A stretch of DNA of 7,451 bases. It comes from Spirochaetales bacterium. Lineage in GTDB: Bacteria > Spirochaetota > Spirochaetia > DSM-27196 > PWMO01. Where the stretch lies: contig SLTF01000125.1 in the NCBI GenBank assembly GCA_007130025.1, positions 1 through 7,451 of the forward strand, written 5' to 3'. This document shows positions 5,294-7,451 of the stretch, piece after piece; position 1 is the first letter of the stretch, and every line of letters starts with the position of its first letter. Position numbers and translations under genes: made by a program. The notes below the pieces were generated by a model, which searched no databases, was not told where the DNA came from, and worked only from the letters and a program-made list of their open reading frames with translations.

Positions 5294-7451
5294 AAATCGT
5301 GACTCGCCACTGCCGGCGCACCGCCCGGAACCTGCGGTGCCCAGCATGACCGCAGAATGAGATGCACTACGCCGTCCTGGCGTTGCAGCGTTCCGGTGAC
5401 GCCAAGCACCACCTGAGTAAGCAACGTCACCCGGTGGCGGCGGAAATCGCTTTTCCAGACAATCACGTTGACAAAGCCGGTCTCATCCTCAAGCGTCAGA
5501 AAGAGGGTTCCGCCCGCGGTGCTCGGTCGCTGCCGGCAGATCACGAGGCCCACAAACGAGACGTTGCTGCCGTCGTTCGCGGCAGCAACGTCGGCGGCGG
5601 ACGGCAGGGAACGGCCGCGCAGATGAGCGCGAAGCGGCGCCATGGGGTGGCCGTCGGCGCTGTGGCGGGTTCGGCGGTAGTTCCAGCGGATCAGCTCCGT
5701 TTCGTCCAGGGGGCGAAACTCGGGCGTTACCGTGTGGGCCGTTGCATCAAGCGGCGGCTGCAGGGTGACTTTCGATTCCCCGGCCATCGGGAGCCGTGTC
5801 GGAAGCGTGCGCCGCGACTCCCGGCCTCGTCCGATGTCCCGACGGCGGGTTGAGCCGAGCACCTCCCAGAGCGCTTGCCGCCGCGAGACGCCAAATGCTG
5901 AAAGCGCACCGCTCTCTGCCAGGGCGCTGAGGCTGCTTTCATCGAGCCGGGCCGCGGAGACAAACGCCGAAAGGCTCCCGGGCGTGCCGGCACGCGCACG
6001 GCGGATCTGTTCCCAAGCCGGGATCGAAAGCCCCTTTACGTAGCGAAGCCCCATCCGGATCGCCGCCTCGCTGCCTTCGAGCGTGCACTCCCAGCTGCTC
6101 CGCACCGCATCCACCGGCAGGACCGTGACTCCGCGACGCTTTGCGTCTTCTACGATGGTGGCCGGGGCGTAGAAGCCCATCGGCCAGGCGTTCAGCAGGG
6201 CGCATGCGAAGACTGATGGGTAGTGGTGCCGAAGCCACGCCGTGCACCAGGCAATCAGCGCAAAACTCGCGGCGTGACTCTCGGGAAACCCGTACTCACC
6301 AAAGCCGCGAATCTGGTCGAACACCGCCTGGGCAAACTCCCGCTCGATCCCCTTGGCGGTCATCCGCGAGATGATGGTTTCGCCGTGCTTCTCGATCGCG
6401 CCGCTGCGCCGCCAGGCGGCCATGTCGCGCCGCAGCTGATCCGCCTCTCCGGGGGTGTAGTCCGCGGCAATCACCGCGAGCTTCATCACCTGCTCCTGAA
6501 AGAGCGGCACCCCGAGGGTTTTCCTCAGAACCGGGATGAGATCGGGGTGGGGGTAGTGCACGTCCTCTTCGCCGTTCCGCCGCCGCAGGTAGGGGTGAAC
6601 CATGCCGCCGGTGATCGGACCGGGGCGAACGATGCTGATCTCAATAACGAGGTCGTAGAACTCGCGGGGACGAAGCCGCGGCAGCATGGACATCTGGGCG
6701 CGGCTTTCGATCTGAAAGACCCCGATGGTGTCGCCCCGGCAGAGCATGTCGAAGACGGCTTCGTCGCGGGCGGGGATGCGCGCCATGGAGAGATCGAGTC
6801 CGTAGTGCCGCTTGAGCAGGGCAAACGCCCCGGTCAGATGAGTGAGGGCGCCGAGGCCGAGCAGATCCACCTTGAAGAGGCCGAGCGCCTCGACGTCGTA
6901 CTTGTCCCACTGGATGACGGTGCGATCCTCCATCGAGGCGTTCTCCACCGGCACGAGCTCGATCACCGGGTCGCTTCCCAGGAGGAACCCGCCGGGATGG
7001 ATGGAGAGGTGACGCGGTGTATCGAGGATTTCCCGTGAGAGTTCAATGAGCCGTCGGTGAAGCGGAGCCTCGGGATCGAGACCCGCGTCGCGCAGGATCT
7101 CGGGCAGTGCGGTGCTGCGATGCGATACCATGCGGGCGATGCGATCGAGATCGGTGGCCGGCAGTCCGAGCGCCTTGCCCACCTCGCGCACGGCCGATTT
7201 GGGCCGATACCGAATCACGTTGGCAACCATGGCGGCCCGGTCGCGCCCGTAGCTCTGGTAGAGATGCTGGATCACCTCTTCGCGCCGGTTGTGTTCGATG
7301 TCCAGGTCGATGTCGGGTGGCTCGGCGCGTTCCCGCGAGAGAAAGCGCTCGAAGAGCAGCCCCATGCGCACCGGGTCGATGGCGGTGATCCGCAGGCAGA
7401 AACAGACCGCGGAGTTTGCCGCTGAGCCCCGTCCCTGGCAGAGGATGCCTC
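5287..7451 (-). CDS. dnaE2: Error-prone DNA polymerase DnaE2 (ImuC), 5' partial
   Basis: The frame is open to the window edge; 720 C-terminal residues are visible of a protein usually a little over 1000. The GTG at 7371 is internal, because the conserved GILCQGRGSAANSAVC and ITAIDPV lie upstream of it in frame. Visible: catalytic PPDIDLDIEH (Asp48 and Asp50 in visible numbering), the thumb with RYRPKSAVREVGKALGL, HLSIHPGGFLLG, the third catalytic Asp195 in GLFKVDLLGLGALT, fingers with VPLFQEQVMKLAV and EYGFPESHAASFALIAW, a helix-hairpin-helix part, and a C-terminal OB fold (FVGLVICRQRPSTAGGTLF, LEDETGFVNVIVW). The end ASHDFH is the hallmark DnaE2 tail and separates it from replicative DnaE1. 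The missing ~300 residues should hold the PHP domain. DnaE2 acts in SOS-induced mutagenic translesion synthesis with ImuA and ImuB; those genes and any LexA box would be past base 7451. No frameshift is seen. A 13-bp inverted repeat lies within the coding sequence. Confidence 0.96.
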   Translation of the reverse strand, partial: GILCQGRGSAANSAVCFCLRITAIDPVRMGLLFERFLSRERAEPPDIDLDIEHNRREEVIQHLYQSYGRDRAAMVANVIRYRPKSAVREVGKALGLPATDLDRIARMVSHRSTALPEILRDAGLDPEAPLHRRLIELSREILDTPRHLSIHPGGFLLGSDPVIELVPVENASMEDRTVIQWDKYDVEALGLFKVDLLGLGALTHLTGAFALLKRHYGLDLSMARIPARDEAVFDMLCRGDTIGVFQIESRAQMSMLPRLRPREFYDLVIEISIVRPGPITGGMVHPYLRRRNGEEDVHYPHPDLIPVLRKTLGVPLFQEQVMKLAVIAADYTPGEADQLRRDMAAWRRSGAIEKHGETIISRMTAKGIEREFAQAVFDQIRGFGEYGFPESHAASFALIAWCTAWLRHHYPSVFACALLNAWPMGFYAPATIVEDAKRRGVTVLPVDAVRSSWECTLEGSEAAIRMGLRYVKGLSIPAWEQIRRARAGTPGSLSAFVSAARLDESSLSALAESGALSAFGVSRRQALWEVLGSTRRRDIGRGRESRRTLPTRLPMAGESKVTLQPPLDATAHTVTPEFRPLDETELIRWNYRRTRHSADGHPMAPLRAHLRGRSLPSAADVAAANDGSNVSFVGLVICRQRPSTAGGTLFLTLEDETGFVNVIVWKSDFRRHRVTLLTQVVLGVTGTLQRQDGVVHLILRSCWAPQVPGGAPAVASHDFH
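5560..5592. repeat. Perfect 13-bp inverted repeat inside dnaE2
   Basis: GACGTTGCTGCCG (5560-5572) and CGGCAGCAACGTC (5580-5592) are exact reverse complements, separated by the 7-nt loop TCGTTCG. In the dnaE2 reading direction it encodes DVAAANDGSNV, a linker just before the OB-fold domain. The side after the stem on the minus strand reads TCGTTTGT, too T-poor for a standard terminator. Function unknown. Confidence 0.9.

Noticed and set aside
5982..5995. A 14-bp perfect palindrome GCGTGCCGGCACGC inside dnaE2
   Set aside because: Seven-bp arms without a loop are expected about once in a GC-rich window of this size; no other evidence of a site.
6223..7038. A 271-codon open frame on the plus strand opposite dnaE2
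   Set aside because: It is fully antisense to strongly conserved DnaE2 motifs, has a low-complexity composition typical of GC-rich shadow frames, and has no ribosome binding site.
1..7451. A novel multi-gene defence or mobile system
   Set aside because: All genes except the 43-codon lipoprotein fall into known housekeeping or envelope families, and there are no transposase, integrase, CRISPR, toxin-antitoxin or long repeat signals.

Overview
The window is a piece of a GC-rich (by eye near 60%) bacterial chromosome with dense housekeeping and envelope-type genes. I see no insertion sequence, phage, CRISPR, tRNA or rRNA signal. Three proteins carry lipoprotein signal peptides (a class 3 lipase, an ApbE and a 43-residue peptide) and a fourth is N-terminally membrane-anchored. 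This, with an exported FAD-dependent flavin transferase, fits a diderm bacterium. The lipobox of the small lipoprotein is relaxed (Phe at -3), which is tolerated in spirochaetes among others. A free-living GC-rich spirochaete is a possible but weakly supported host; the sequence alone does not fix the taxon.

Layout. 1-345 (+): C-terminal part of an amicyanin-like type 1 copper protein whose start lies outside the window. 461-925 (+): a SlyD-type FKBP peptidyl-prolyl isomerase without the metal-binding His-rich tail. 948-1790 (-): a class 3 lipase-like lipoprotein, convergent with slyD and overlapping by 4 nt the gene before it on its own strand, uppP (1787-2581, -), the undecaprenyl-diphosphate phosphatase. 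uppP is divergent from apbE (2675-3751, +), a lipoprotein FAD:protein FMN transferase. The 93-bp gap between them holds two back-to-back candidate promoters that share a palindromic -35 element. 3886-4017 (+): a tiny lipoprotein gene with its own -35 element, strong ribosome binding site and a textbook terminator (4065-4096). 4124-5293 (+): a membrane-anchored HExxH metallopeptidase of the predicted aminopeptidase family COG4324. 5287-7451 (-): the C-terminal two thirds of the error-prone DNA polymerase DnaE2 (ImuC), whose stop overlaps the convergent peptidase gene by 7 nt and whose N-terminus is beyond the window.

How they fit together. uppP and the lipase form a probable envelope operon: recycling of the carrier lipid, plus a lipid-anchored hydrolase. 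ApbE covalently flavinylates exported or membrane redox proteins, but no target is encoded here. DnaE2 is normally part of SOS-induced mutagenic translesion synthesis; its usual partners would have to lie upstream, past base 7451.

There is no clear evidence of a new multi-gene system. The items most worth a second look are the self-contained 43-codon lipoprotein gene, a perfect 13-bp inverted repeat inside dnaE2, the TTGA-coupled uppP/lipase pair, and two genes that appear to start at or next to their own promoter's transcription start.
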